In this document: piece by piece, positions 1-7,928 of the stretch
Layout: each line of letters begins with the position of its first letter
How positions within the stretch are numbered: position 1 is the first letter of the stretch
Assembly: GCA_039818825.1 (NCBI GenBank)
Contig: JBCBTD010000056.1
Coordinates: forward strand, 1-24,430
Direction: 5' to 3'
Origin: JBCBTD01 sp039818825
GTDB taxonomy: Bacteria > Pseudomonadota > Alphaproteobacteria > Geminicoccales > Geminicoccaceae
DNA length: 24,430 bases
Made by a program: the position numbers and the translations under genes
The notes under the pieces: generated by a model
The model's input: the letters and a program-made list of their open reading frames with translations, nothing else
Databases searched by the model: none
Told to the model about the DNA's origin: nothing

Positions 1-1652
1 TCGCCGAGGCCGACGTCGTCATGGTCATCGGCGCCAACCCGACCGACGCCCATCCCGTGTTCGCCTCGCGCATGAAGCGCCGCCTCCGGGAAGGTGCGAA
101 GCTGATCGTGGTCGATCCGAGACGCACCGACTTGGTCCGCTCGGCGCGCATCGAGGCGACCCACCACCTGCCGCTGCTGCCGGGTACCAACGTCGCCTTC
201 GTCAACGCCATGGCCCACGTGGTGGTCACCGAAGGCTTGGTCGACGAAGCGTTCGTCGCCGAGCGCTGCGACGAGGCGGCGTTCCGCGAGTGGGCCTCGT
301 TCGTCAGGGAAGCCCGCAACGCGCCCGAAGCGGTCGCGGGCATCACGGGCGTGCCGGCGGAAGCGCTCCGTGCCGCGGCAAGGCTCTACGCGACCGGCGG
401 CAACGGGGCGATCTACTACGGCCTCGGCGTCACCGAGCACAGCCAGGGCACGACCATGGTCATGGGCATGGCCAACCTCGCCATGGCCACCGGCAACATC
501 GGCCGCCCCGGCGTCGGGGTGAACCCGCTGCGCGGCCAGAACAACGTCCAGGGCGCCTGCGACATGGGCTCCTTCCCCCACGAGTTCTCGGGCTATCGGC
601 CGGTCGGCGACGATGCCACACGGGCGCTGTTCGAGGCGGCGTGGGGCACGACGTTGGACGCCGAGCCGGGCCTGCGTATCCCGAACATGTTGGATGCCGC
701 AGTATCCGGCACGTTCAAGGGGCTCTACGTCCAGGGCGAGGACATTGCCCAGTCCGACCCCAACACCAGCCACGTCCGCGACGCACTCAGGTCGATGGAA
801 TGTGTCGTCGTCCAGGACCTGTTCCTCAACGAGACCGCAGCCTTCGCCCACGTCTTCCTGCCGGGATCGTCGTTCCTGGAGAAGGACGGCACCTTCACCA
901 ACGCCGAGCGGCGGATCAGCCGTGTGCGCAAGGCCATGGAACCGCTTTCGGGTCTGGCCGAATGGCAGGTCACCCAAAGGCTGGCAACGGCGCTCGGCTA
1001 TTCGATGGAGTACGAGCACCCGAGCGAGATCATGGCCGAGATCGCCCGGCTGACGCCGACCTTCGCCGGTGTCTCGTACGATCTTCTGGATCGGGTCGGC
1101 AGCGTTCAGTGGCCGTGCAACGACGCGGCGCCGGAGGGCACGCCCGTCATGCACGTCGACGGCTTCGTACGTGGCGAGGGCCGGTTCATGATCACCGAGT
1201 TCGTGCCCACCGAAGAGCGCACCGGCCCCCGCTTCCCGCTGCTCCTGACCACTGGCCGCATCCTCAGCCAGTACAACGTCGGCGCCCAGTCGAGGCGCAC
1301 GGCCAACACCACCTGGCACGAGGAAGACCGGCTCGACATCCACCCCCACGACGCCGAGCAGCGGGGCATCCGCGAGGGCGAGCGGGTGGCGCTCGCCAGC
1401 CGCACCGGGACCACCACGCTCCGGGCGCGGATCACCGACCGGCTGCCGGCCGGCGTGGTTTACACGACGTTCCACCACCCCGAGACTCAGGCGAACGTCG
1501 TCACCACCGAGCTCTCGGACTGGGCCACGGAGTGCCCTGAGTACAAGGTGACGGCGGTAGAGGTTCGCCCAGCCAACCACTGGTCGCCCACGCAGCACGA
1601 GGCTGACGATGTCCGACGCCGCTCCCGTCGCATCGACGTCGCTGCCGGCTGA
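1..1652 (+). CDS. fdhF: Formate dehydrogenase, alpha (molybdopterin) subunit, 3' part
   Basis: Catalytic subunit of a molybdenum or tungsten bis-MGD formate dehydrogenase, oxidising formate to CO2. The reading frame is open from base 3, so the gene is cut by the window edge. The N-terminal iron-sulfur region and the active-site Cys/Sec segment lie outside. Visible parts are typical of the family: VMVIGANPTDAHPVF, the VDPRRTD nucleotide-binding stretch, GLGVTEHSQGT, NPLRGQNNVQGACDMG, LFLNETAAFAHVFLPG and EKDGTFTNAERR. The C-terminal molybdopterin dinucleotide-binding domain includes TTGRILSQYN and ends near SDWATECPEYKVTAVEVRP. The last 20 or so residues run past that conserved end because the frame overlaps fdhD by 44 nt. 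It could be the FdsA type of soluble NAD-dependent enzymes, but the beta and gamma subunit genes would be upstream and are not visible. Family assignment is firm; the electron acceptor is unknown. Confidence 0.95.
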   Translation, partial: AEADVVMVIGANPTDAHPVFASRMKRRLREGAKLIVVDPRRTDLVRSARIEATHHLPLLPGTNVAFVNAMAHVVVTEGLVDEAFVAERCDEAAFREWASFVREARNAPEAVAGITGVPAEALRAAARLYATGGNGAIYYGLGVTEHSQGTTMVMGMANLAMATGNIGRPGVGVNPLRGQNNVQGACDMGSFPHEFSGYRPVGDDATRALFEAAWGTTLDAEPGLRIPNMLDAAVSGTFKGLYVQGEDIAQSDPNTSHVRDALRSMECVVVQDLFLNETAAFAHVFLPGSSFLEKDGTFTNAERRISRVRKAMEPLSGLAEWQVTQRLATALGYSMEYEHPSEIMAEIARLTPTFAGVSYDLLDRVGSVQWPCNDAAPEGTPVMHVDGFVRGEGRFMITEFVPTEERTGPRFPLLLTTGRILSQYNVGAQSRRTANTTWHEEDRLDIHPHDAEQRGIREGERVALASRTGTTTLRARITDRLPAGVVYTTFHHPETQANVVTTELSDWATECPEYKVTAVEVRPANHWSPTQHEADDVRRRSRRIDVAAG

Positions 1653-2454
1653 GCCGACCGCAGCGACGACCGCTGCCGAGGTCACGCGCGTCGTCCCGGC
1701 CGGCCCGTCGGCGAGGGCGTGGGACACGCTCGCCGTCGAAACGCCCGTGGCGCTCCGCTACAATGGAACCAGCCACGTGGTGATGATGGCGAGCCCGGCC
1801 GACCTCGTCGACTTCGCTTACGGGTTCTCGCTCGCCGAGGGCGTGGTGGCTGGTGCCGACGAAGTCTCGGCAGTGACCACCGAGCCGGTTGGCGCGGGCA
1901 TCGCCGTCGCCATCCAGATCCCCGACGTCCGCGCCCGCGCGCTCCGCGCGCGCAGCCGCAACCTCCCAGGACGGACCGGTTGCGGGCTCTGCGGGGTCAC
2001 GGAGATCGAAACGGCTCTCCGGCCACTTCCCAACGTGCCGGCAACGCTACCCTACCCGGCCGGCGCCATCGACACCGCCGTCAACGCCATCGCACCGTTG
2101 CAAGCGGCGAACCGCGCCAGCGGCGCCCTGCACGCCGCGGCCTTCGCCGACCGCCAGGGCCGGGTCCTGACCTTGCGCGAAGACGTCGGCCGCCACAACG
2201 CCCTCGACAAGCTGATCGGCTCGCTCGCCCGCGCGGCGATCGCGCCGACCGCCGGCTTCGTGGTCGTGACCAGCCGCTGCAGCATGGAGATGGTGCAGAA
2301 GACGGCCACCTTCGGCTGCCCGATGATCGTCGCACTCTCGGCGCCGACGGCGCTCGCCGTACGGCTCGCGGACCGCGCAAACATTACGGTTTGCGCCTTT
2401 GCCAGAGGTGCCGGCTGCAACGTGTACAGCCATGCCGAGACCGTCACGTCCTGA
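1609..2454 (+). CDS. fdhD: Formate dehydrogenase accessory sulfurtransferase FdhD
   Basis: FdhD takes sulfur from a cysteine desulfurase (IscS) and transfers it to the bis-MGD cofactor, which formate dehydrogenase needs for activity. The 281-residue product has the family signatures: TPVALRYNGT, DLVDFAYGFSLAEG, the Cys pair in GRTGCGLCG (C125 and C128), the EDVGRHNALDK motif at about 191-201, and TSRCSMEMVQK at about 221-231. Length fits the family. The start is ATG 1609, preceded by GAGG six bases upstream, inside the end of the dehydrogenase gene. The two genes overlap by 44 nt in different frames, which implies co-transcription and probably translational coupling. The first 35 or so residues are rich in Ala, Thr and Pro and poorly conserved, so a later start cannot be excluded. 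No FdsD-like delta subunit gene follows. Confidence 0.95.
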   Translation: MSDAAPVASTSLPAEPTAATTAAEVTRVVPAGPSARAWDTLAVETPVALRYNGTSHVVMMASPADLVDFAYGFSLAEGVVAGADEVSAVTTEPVGAGIAVAIQIPDVRARALRARSRNLPGRTGCGLCGVTEIETALRPLPNVPATLPYPAGAIDTAVNAIAPLQAANRASGALHAAAFADRQGRVLTLREDVGRHNALDKLIGSLARAAIAPTAGFVVVTSRCSMEMVQKTATFGCPMIVALSAPTALAVRLADRANITVCAFARGAGCNVYSHAETVTS

Positions 2455-2747
2455 CGCTGAGCCACGGGCAGCAGCCAGCCAGGGCCGATGTCCTTCGGCA
2501 CTGCGATCGATGACGCATGCCCGCGGCCCGCGTTTGATCTACGAGCCGCAGCTGGTCAGCGGCGACGGCTGCGATGGCATCGTCGATCGCCATGAGACGA
2601 TCGCCCGCAGCATCGTCACCGAGTTGAACGCGGGACCGCTCGGCACGGAAACCGAGCGGCCACAGCGTCCATCACCGACCACACCGAGCGAGCGCCGACG
2701 TCACGACCTCTTCGACGATGGAACCCATCGGCCCATGACCGAAGCCG
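2455..2747. other. Intergenic region between convergent fdhD and beta-helix gene
   Basis: These 293 bases separate the 3' ends of two convergent genes. An open frame runs through on the plus strand, but its product (rich in Arg, Pro and Thr) resembles no family I know and it would overlap both neighbours. I looked for a short FdsD-like delta subunit, which follows fdhD in many NAD-dependent formate dehydrogenase operons, and found none. The only clear structure is a GC-rich inverted repeat at 2636-2659. Confidence 0.5.
2636..2659. terminator. GC-rich hairpin between convergent genes, possible terminator
   Basis: A perfect 8-bp inverted repeat, CCGCTCGG and CCGAGCGG, encloses an 8-nt loop. 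It lies between the ends of fdhD and the convergent beta-helix gene, where a bidirectional terminator would be useful. There is no T-tract on either side, so intrinsic termination is only a guess; it could equally be an RNA 3'-end stabiliser. Confidence 0.35.
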
Positions 2748-5102
2748 TCAGCTCACCAGCGGGTCGGGGACGACGTCGATCACCACTTGGAGGTCGTCGA
2801 AATCTTGGTCGCCGCCGCCGAACAGGTCCTCCCAGCCGATCAGGCCGTCGGGTCCGCGGGACGTGTGCTCCAGACCGTCGTCGGGGTTCCTGAACGCTTC
2901 GGTGAAGTAGGCGAGCGGCTCCAGGTTGCCGTTGCCGGTCGTCCGGCCAAGTAGAGCCTGATCGGTCGCACTGTCGACGACCACGAACCTGCCGCCGACC
3001 TCGTGGACACGCAGATCCAACGACGCCGGATCGACGCCGCCGAACACACCACCCGGATCGAACGCATCGGCGCCGTCCGCCACCAGAAACAGCTCGACCC
3101 GGCTCCGGTCAGGCACCAGCAAGTCGAAGCGCTCGCCAACCGCAACGGCAACGTCGACGGCAACGATTTCTGCCGCACCCGTCTCGCGGTCGTACCAGCC
3201 AAGCAGATTGTCGAAGCCTGCTGCGCTGTCGACGACCTCCAGAGTCACCGGCTGCCCCGTGTCGATCACCAAGTCGTCGAAGTCGCCGTCACCGCCCGCA
3301 GGAAGGTCTTCCCACGCAACCCGGCCGGTCGGCCCTTCGCGCGCCTGCTCGGCACCACCGGGGTTCTTGTCCGCATCCGTGAAGTAGGCGACGGGCTCCA
3401 GGTCGCCCCCGGGCTGCACGCGACCCAGGAGTGGACCCAGATCGCCCGCAACGACGAAACGCCCACCTTCGTCGACGACGCGCAACTCCAACGCCGTTGG
3501 CGCCTCGCCGGCGAACGCTCCTCCGGGAGCGAAGGCGTCGCCGCCATCGGGCACGAGGAAGAAGCCGACCTGCGCCGGATCCATCGGCGGCAGCATCGCC
3601 GTGAAACCGTCGGCGCGCTTGCTGTCGACGAACAGCACATGCGCTTCCAGGCTGGTCTTGTCGTACCAGCCGAACAGGTTGTTGAAGCCTGCCGCTGCCG
3701 ACGAAAAGGCCACGGTGATCGGCGCCGGTCCGTCCGACGTCCCCGATTCGAACGCGCCGATCTCCGCGCCGGCGCCGTTCTCGCGGTCGAACCCATCGCC
3801 GCGTTGGTCGGTCTCGAAGGCTTGCGGGTTGCTGCCTCGGTCGACCGCGAGACTACCGGGCAGGAGCGCGATCGTCGGGGTCGGTCCGCCGTTGTCCTGC
3901 AACCCGGCGGGGTCGAGACCGGGATCGAGCGGCGCGCTGCTGCTGCCGACGAGGTCACCGTCGACGCCGTCGACGAAACCGTCGGTCCCTCCGGGATCGC
4001 CGATGAGATTGTTGCCCTGACTGACGAAGGTTCCGCTGCCGCCGCTGACGTCCTCGTCGTCCAGGTTCGCCGCGATCAAACTCGACACGACGGCGATTTC
4101 CGTCCCTGGCTCATTGCCAGCGAGCACGCCGCCGCTCTTGTTTCCGGTGATGGTGCTGTTGCTGATGGAGCTGCTGCCGCCCGAAACGAACACCCCACCA
4201 CCTTGCGGTCCCGGCTGCGCGACGTAGATGACGCCGTCTACGCCCATGTCGGTTGGCGATTCCGCTTCGTTGCCGACGATCGTACTGTTGTTGATCGTCA
4301 AGTCGGTGTTGCCACTGAAGACCCCGCCACCGAAGATATCGAACCAACCAACAAAGTAGTTGAACCTGCCGACGGCGCGGTTCTCCGCTATCGTACTGCG
4401 ATTGATCTCCAGAATGCCATCGACACTGTGAATACCGGCGCCGGCGGAGCCGCCGTAGTCACCGTTCGCGACGTTTCCGGCGATGATGCTGTCGTTGATG
4501 ATGACTTTTCCGCCGGCCGAGCCGATGCCGCCGCCTTGTCCGGTATCGTAGGTCATCCCCCAGGTCGCGACGTTGTCCAGGACGCTGCTCCTGTTGAGCA
4601 CCAGGGTCCCGCCGTCATTGAAAATCCCGCCGCCTTCGCTCGTGTAGATGTAGTAACCTTGAGCAACGCTGTCCTGGACGACGCTGTCGTTGAGTTCCAG
4701 AGCCTCCCGGTTGAAGATGCCGCCACCACGAGCACCGGTCGTGGTTTGCTCACCGCCGCCGCTCGCATAGCCGCCCTGGATCGTCAGTCCGTCGATCACC
4801 ACGTTGCGCTGGACGATGTCATTACCGTCATCGACCACGAAAACGCGCCGTGGGTCGAAAATCGTCGAGTCGCCGCCGTCGACGGTCAGCACGTCGGCGC
4901 CCAGACCCTCGATTGCGAGGTCGTCGGTGATCGTCAGCTCACCCTGGGTGAGCACGATCGTTTGGCCTTCCAGGGCGTCGTCGAAGGTGATCTGATCGGC
5001 GCCGTCGGCGGCATTCGCGGCATCGATCGCTTCGCGAAGCGTCAACAGCCCGTCGCCCGGATCGCTTTCGTCAGTCGTGGTGGTGACGCGAAACTCCGTC
5101 AT
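2748..5102 (-). CDS. CSLREA/beta-helix surface protein with two C-terminal DUF4114 domains
   Basis: Predicted extracellular repeat protein of 784 residues. Residues 1-80 form a CSLREA-like opening (TTTDESDPGDG...LTLREAIDAANA, then an ITFDDAL strand). Residues 85-345 are a right-handed parallel beta-helix with degenerate repeats such as NSTIVGN, NSTITGN and GGGIFN, as in polymorphic outer membrane proteins. Residues 355-453 match a choice-of-anchor type segment (LQDNGGPTPTIALLPGS, TDQRGDGFDR, EIGAFE). Residues 463-615 and 618-776 are two copies of a DUF4114-like domain, each beginning FxNLxGWYD and ending in an acidic WEDLxxGGDxDFDDL motif that may bind calcium. The start at 5102 has GGAG eight bases upstream. 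There is no signal peptide, transmembrane anchor, LPXTG motif or autotransporter barrel, so type I secretion is a possibility. Substrate or partner is unknown. It is paralogous to the gene starting at 20447. Confidence 0.88.
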   Translation of the reverse strand: MTEFRVTTTTDESDPGDGLLTLREAIDAANAADGADQITFDDALEGQTIVLTQGELTITDDLAIEGLGADVLTVDGGDSTIFDPRRVFVVDDGNDIVQRNVVIDGLTIQGGYASGGGEQTTTGARGGGIFNREALELNDSVVQDSVAQGYYIYTSEGGGIFNDGGTLVLNRSSVLDNVATWGMTYDTGQGGGIGSAGGKVIINDSIIAGNVANGDYGGSAGAGIHSVDGILEINRSTIAENRAVGRFNYFVGWFDIFGGGVFSGNTDLTINNSTIVGNEAESPTDMGVDGVIYVAQPGPQGGGVFVSGGSSSISNSTITGNKSGGVLAGNEPGTEIAVVSSLIAANLDDEDVSGGSGTFVSQGNNLIGDPGGTDGFVDGVDGDLVGSSSAPLDPGLDPAGLQDNGGPTPTIALLPGSLAVDRGSNPQAFETDQRGDGFDRENGAGAEIGAFESGTSDGPAPITVAFSSAAAGFNNLFGWYDKTSLEAHVLFVDSKRADGFTAMLPPMDPAQVGFFLVPDGGDAFAPGGAFAGEAPTALELRVVDEGGRFVVAGDLGPLLGRVQPGGDLEPVAYFTDADKNPGGAEQAREGPTGRVAWEDLPAGGDGDFDDLVIDTGQPVTLEVVDSAAGFDNLLGWYDRETGAAEIVAVDVAVAVGERFDLLVPDRSRVELFLVADGADAFDPGGVFGGVDPASLDLRVHEVGGRFVVVDSATDQALLGRTTGNGNLEPLAYFTEAFRNPDDGLEHTSRGPDGLIGWEDLFGGGDQDFDDLQVVIDVVPDPLVS

Positions 5103-5317
5103 GGTCAGCGCTCCAATTCAATGAACTTCGCCAATGGCCGCGGGCGGCTCGGCAGCCGCGAACGCCTTCAATGTCGTCCGAATCGTTAGCGTATCGTCAG
5201 GTAATTCGCAAGTTAAAGAACACGATGCGGAGGCTGAATTCCGGCGCGGGGCGCTGCGATCTGTTTCACCTCCGCGTGGCTGTGCTAGCCATCGAGCGGC
5301 GGTCGCGGGAGCAGCCA
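5103..5317. promoter_or_regulatory. Divergent intergenic region, likely promoters for both neighbours
   Basis: These 215 bases separate the start of the beta-helix gene (reading left) from the sulfotransferase (reading right), so promoters for both must lie here or inside the genes. The stretch around 5165-5225 is less GC-rich than its surroundings, as expected for a promoter. I cannot name -35 and -10 boxes with confidence. An in-frame upstream ATG at 5171 exists for the sulfotransferase but lacks the good Shine-Dalgarno and the conserved start seen at 5318. Confidence 0.4.
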
Positions 5318-6151
5318 ATGGCACGAACGATCCATTTCATCAGCGGGCTGCCACGGTCGGGCTCCACCTTGCTCGCCGGACTGTTGCGGCAGAACCCGCG
5401 TTTCGATGCGGCGATGAGCGGGCCCGTCGCCACCCTGCTCACCACGTTGCTCGGCGCGATGAGCCCGCGCAACGAAGCGGCGGTGTTTCTCGACGAAGCA
5501 CGGCGACGGCGCATCCTGCGGGCCGTGGTCGATGCCTATTACGGCGACGATCCGAAGGACATCGTCTTCGACACCAACCGGCAGTGGTGCGCTCAGCTGC
5601 ACCTCGTCGTCGAACTGTTTCCGGAGGCGAAGGTGCTCTGCACCGTCCGTAACGTCGCGTGGATCATGGACAGTTTCGAACGGCTCGTCCGCAAGAACAC
5701 CTTCCAGCCGTCGAACCTGTTCGGCTCGGCCGACGAACGCGCGTCCGTCTACAGCCGCACCGAGGCTCTGGCGCTCCGCAACCGGGTCGTCGGTTCCGCC
5801 TACTCGGCGCTCAAGGAGGCGTACTACGGCGAGCACTCCGACAAACTGCTGCTGATCGACTACGAAATCCTGACGAAGAAGCCGGAGGCCTGCCTCAAGC
5901 TCATCTACGAGTTCCTCGGGCAACCGTGGTTCGACCATGACTTCGACCACGTCGAGTACGACGAGCCAGAGTTCGATCGAAACCTCGGGGCCCCCGGTCT
6001 GCACGACGTGAGCGGGCCCGTTCGCTACCAGCCGCGGCGCACGATTCTGCCGCCCGACCTCTTCAAGCAGTATGATGGCCTCACCTTCTGGACCGATGCC
6101 GCCGGCACCGCGGCGTGGCGGATCGCGCCTGAAGCCAAGCCAGCATCCTAG
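5318..6151 (+). CDS. Sulfotransferase family protein
   Basis: Likely transfers a sulfuryl group from PAPS to an unknown acceptor such as a glycan, protein tyrosine or small molecule. The 277-residue product begins MARTIHFISGLPRSGSTLL. The SGLPRSGSTLL segment (9-19) is the 5'-phosphosulfate-binding loop, shaped like a P-loop. The 3'-phosphate-binding region is VLCTVRNVAWIMDSFER, with R111 and S119 as probable ligands. IDYEILTKKPEACLKLIYEFLGQPW (180-204) is the typical family region before the C-terminus. There is no signal peptide, so it should be cytoplasmic. The start ATG 5318 has GGGAG six bases upstream; an in-frame ATG at 5171 would add 49 residues unlike the family. It is divergent from the beta-helix gene, but nothing in the sequence ties it to modification of that protein. 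Confidence 0.9.
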   Translation: MARTIHFISGLPRSGSTLLAGLLRQNPRFDAAMSGPVATLLTTLLGAMSPRNEAAVFLDEARRRRILRAVVDAYYGDDPKDIVFDTNRQWCAQLHLVVELFPEAKVLCTVRNVAWIMDSFERLVRKNTFQPSNLFGSADERASVYSRTEALALRNRVVGSAYSALKEAYYGEHSDKLLLIDYEILTKKPEACLKLIYEFLGQPWFDHDFDHVEYDEPEFDRNLGAPGLHDVSGPVRYQPRRTILPPDLFKQYDGLTFWTDAAGTAAWRIAPEAKPAS

Positions 6152-6209
6152 TCCCGAGGCATCGGCCGTGATCGGTGCGCCGAAGTGCTCGACGCGGCCC
6201 CGCGCGGCA

Positions 6210-6545
6210 TCAGTCCCTGGCGCGGTAGGACAGTTTGACCGTGGACCCGTCATTGGCCACGAGGCAGTTCCACGACGCCTCGTCGCCGACGACCGCCAGC
6301 CTCACCTGGCTCTCCGGTTCGGCGAACTCGTAGGAGAGGACGCTGACGCTGCCACCCATTTGCCTGGTGAGGGAGTCGACACAGCGCTGCTCGGCCTCGT
6401 TGGCGGGAGCCCGCCCCGCCAATACGGGGGCTACCGGTGGCGGCGTCGTGGTGCTGGCCGGCCTGGTGCCGGTATCGGACGCCAGGGGCTGGCAGGCGGC
6501 CACGACGCCCGCCAGGAGCATGGCAAAGGTCAGGTGGTAGGACAT
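6210..6545 (-). CDS. Small putative lipoprotein of unknown function
   Basis: I do not recognise the family. The 111-residue product starts with a short hydrophobic segment ending in GVVAAC at residue 18, a good lipobox, so it is probably cleaved by signal peptidase II and lipidated. A Thr/Pro/Ala-rich linker follows (about 24-45). A small folded domain of about 65 residues then contains two more Cys, in AEQRCVDSL and ASWNCLVAN, that could form a disulfide. The start at 6545 has GGGAGA about seven bases upstream. It is convergent with the sulfotransferase (58-nt gap, no clear terminator) and divergent from the isomerase-like gene. Confidence 0.75.
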   Translation of the reverse strand: MSYHLTFAMLLAGVVAACQPLASDTGTRPASTTTPPPVAPVLAGRAPANEAEQRCVDSLTRQMGGSVSVLSYEFAEPESQVRLAVVGDEASWNCLVANDGSTVKLSYRARD

Positions 6546-6694
6546 GATGCGCTCTCCCGCGTACGAGTGGTCGCCATACGACGGCGAGGCGCGACCACGA
6601 AAGCCTGCGTCGACGAGGAGATACCATCAACCGCCATCGGGGCCGGGGTGCCGTGCGGACCCTGAGGCTGGAACAGGATCATCGGTCGGGAACC

Positions 6695-7312
6695 ATGCGC
6701 ACGCTCTTCGTCTGTGGCTTGGGAAGCCGCTACTCCTACCTCGCTTCGACCCAACTGCCACGCCTGGAGGAGGTCTCGGGACGGCGCTTCGAGTGGTACC
6801 CGGTGAACTCGATCGCGCTGATCCGCGCCGCCCACGGAGGCCGGTCACCCTTCGACGCCACGACGCTGCGCGGGCAGTACGACCCCGCCTACCGGTCCAG
6901 GGACGCCGCCCGCTGGGCCGAGCATTTCGGCATCCCCTACCACGAGCCCGACCTCGGTGATCTCACGCCGGACGACATGGCCGACGCCTGCTGGCTGTTC
7001 GAGGAGGCGGAGGCTCGGCGCGTCATGTGCATCGCGCTGTTCGAGACGATCTTCGCCGAGGGGCGAAGGGTCACCCGCGACGTCGTGGCGGCGATCGCGG
7101 CTGGGCTCCGCCCATCGCGCGGCGAGGTGTTCGCGGGCCCGATGGCGGAGCGCGCGCGGGCATCTCACGAACAGGCGCTGGCCGCGGCTCTGCGGTTCGG
7201 TGCGTTCGGCGTGCCGACCTTCGTCGTCGACGACCAGCTGTTCTGGGGCACCGATCGTGTGCCCCTCGTCGAGCGATTTCTGCTCGAGGGCCGCACCACG
7301 AGCAGGCGTTGA
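6695..7312 (+). CDS. DsbA-fold 2-hydroxychromene-2-carboxylate isomerase-like protein
   Basis: A 205-residue member of the DsbA/HCCA isomerase (kappa-class GST-like) family. Characterised members are glutathione-dependent isomerases in naphthalene degradation, but most homologues have unknown substrates. Features seen are an N-terminal thioredoxin-like strand and loop (LFVCGLGSRYSYLA, with Ser rather than a CxxC pair), a helical insertion, the cis-Pro signature FGVPTFVV (171-178) and the family C-terminal motif FWGTDRVPLVERFL (183-196). A redox disulfide role is unlikely without CxxC. ATG 6695 is preferred because the conserved strand begins there; an upstream in-frame start at 6653 would add 14 residues of no recognisable character. 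No other aromatic-degradation genes are nearby. The DUF4336 open frame from the other strand runs into its 3' end. Confidence 0.82.
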   Translation: MRTLFVCGLGSRYSYLASTQLPRLEEVSGRRFEWYPVNSIALIRAAHGGRSPFDATTLRGQYDPAYRSRDAARWAEHFGIPYHEPDLGDLTPDDMADACWLFEEAEARRVMCIALFETIFAEGRRVTRDVVAAIAAGLRPSRGEVFAGPMAERARASHEQALAAALRFGAFGVPTFVVDDQLFWGTDRVPLVERFLLEGRTTSRR

Positions 7313-7874
7313 CCGCTTGTCGCCACGTCTCGAGCATGGCCAGCTCCACGAGCCAATGATCGCGGCCACCGTCGCGACAGCAACGGTGCCTAGCGCTTCG
7401 CCAGCCGCTCGCCCGCGTCGGCGAGTTCCGCTCGATGAGGTCGGCCATGATCACCGTCCACGACGGGCGATGGAAGAAGGCCACCTCCTCCAGGAGGAAC
7501 GAGCCGCGGAACACCAGTTGATCGATGTCGGCCGCCCACGCCGCGTCGGGCACATCACCAAGTTCTGCGTCGAAGCGCAGGTCCGGCCTCGTTGCAGCAA
7601 GGCCAGGTGGAACGTGGACGCGTGCCGTGGGCCAACGGGCCGCCCATTCGCCGAGAAAGAGGTGGTGGATCTCGTTCGGGGAGACGAGGTGGCGAACGGG
7701 TCCGATCGCCTCGACTGCCGGCGCCAGCTCGTCGGTGAGCGCTACGGGCGACCAGACCCAAGCGCCGCCATCGGCCAGCCGCGCCACCGCCATCCGTGTC
7801 GGGAGGGGAAGGCCGTAGAACGAAACGGTCGGGCCATCCGCAAGGTAGAGTGAAGGTCCGAAGGATCGAAGCAT
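7071..7874 (-). CDS. DUF4336 protein, C-terminus apparently lost or frameshifted
   Basis: Residues 1 to about 150 match DUF4336, a metallo-beta-lactamase-like family of unknown function: SLYLADGPTVSFYGLPLPTRM, GPVRHLVSPNEIHHLFLGEW, PDLRFDAELGD, AAWAADIDQLVFRGSF and EVAFFHRPSWTVIMADLIE. After DLIE (position about 7430) the family pattern stops. Normal members run on for about 80 residues through a WDPERV..AHG segment, but only about 118 bases remain before the end of the convergent isomerase gene. The open frame continues to 7071 as the antisense of that gene (242-nt overlap), which is unlikely to be real protein. In another frame the region reads ELADAGERLAKR followed by a stop at 7390-7392, which looks like a natural C-terminus. 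Truncation or frameshift is likely, so this is probably a pseudogene or a shortened protein. Confidence 0.65.
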   Translation of the reverse strand: MLRSFGPSLYLADGPTVSFYGLPLPTRMAVARLADGGAWVWSPVALTDELAPAVEAIGPVRHLVSPNEIHHLFLGEWAARWPTARVHVPPGLAATRPDLRFDAELGDVPDAAWAADIDQLVFRGSFLLEEVAFFHRPSWTVIMADLIERNSPTRASGWRSARHRCCRDGGRDHWLVELAMLETWRQAVNACSWCGPRAEIARRGAHDRCPRTAGRRRRRSARRTHRTAEPRPAPVREMPARAPPSGPRTPRRAMGGAQPRSPPRRRG

Positions 7875-7928
7875 GGACGCCCTAGGGTCGATGGCATCGC
7901 GATCCGAGGACCCAGCTTTGCGTTCCGG

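Noticed and set aside
2399..2893. Plus-strand open frame after fdhD, tested as a formate dehydrogenase delta subunit
   Set aside because: It overlaps fdhD and the convergent gene and shows none of the features expected of FdsD-like proteins.
3003..5189. Long plus-strand open frame antisense to the beta-helix/DUF4114 gene
   Set aside because: The product has no recognisable domain and a composition typical of antisense of GC-rich DNA; the minus-strand protein has clear repeats, domains and a Shine-Dalgarno.
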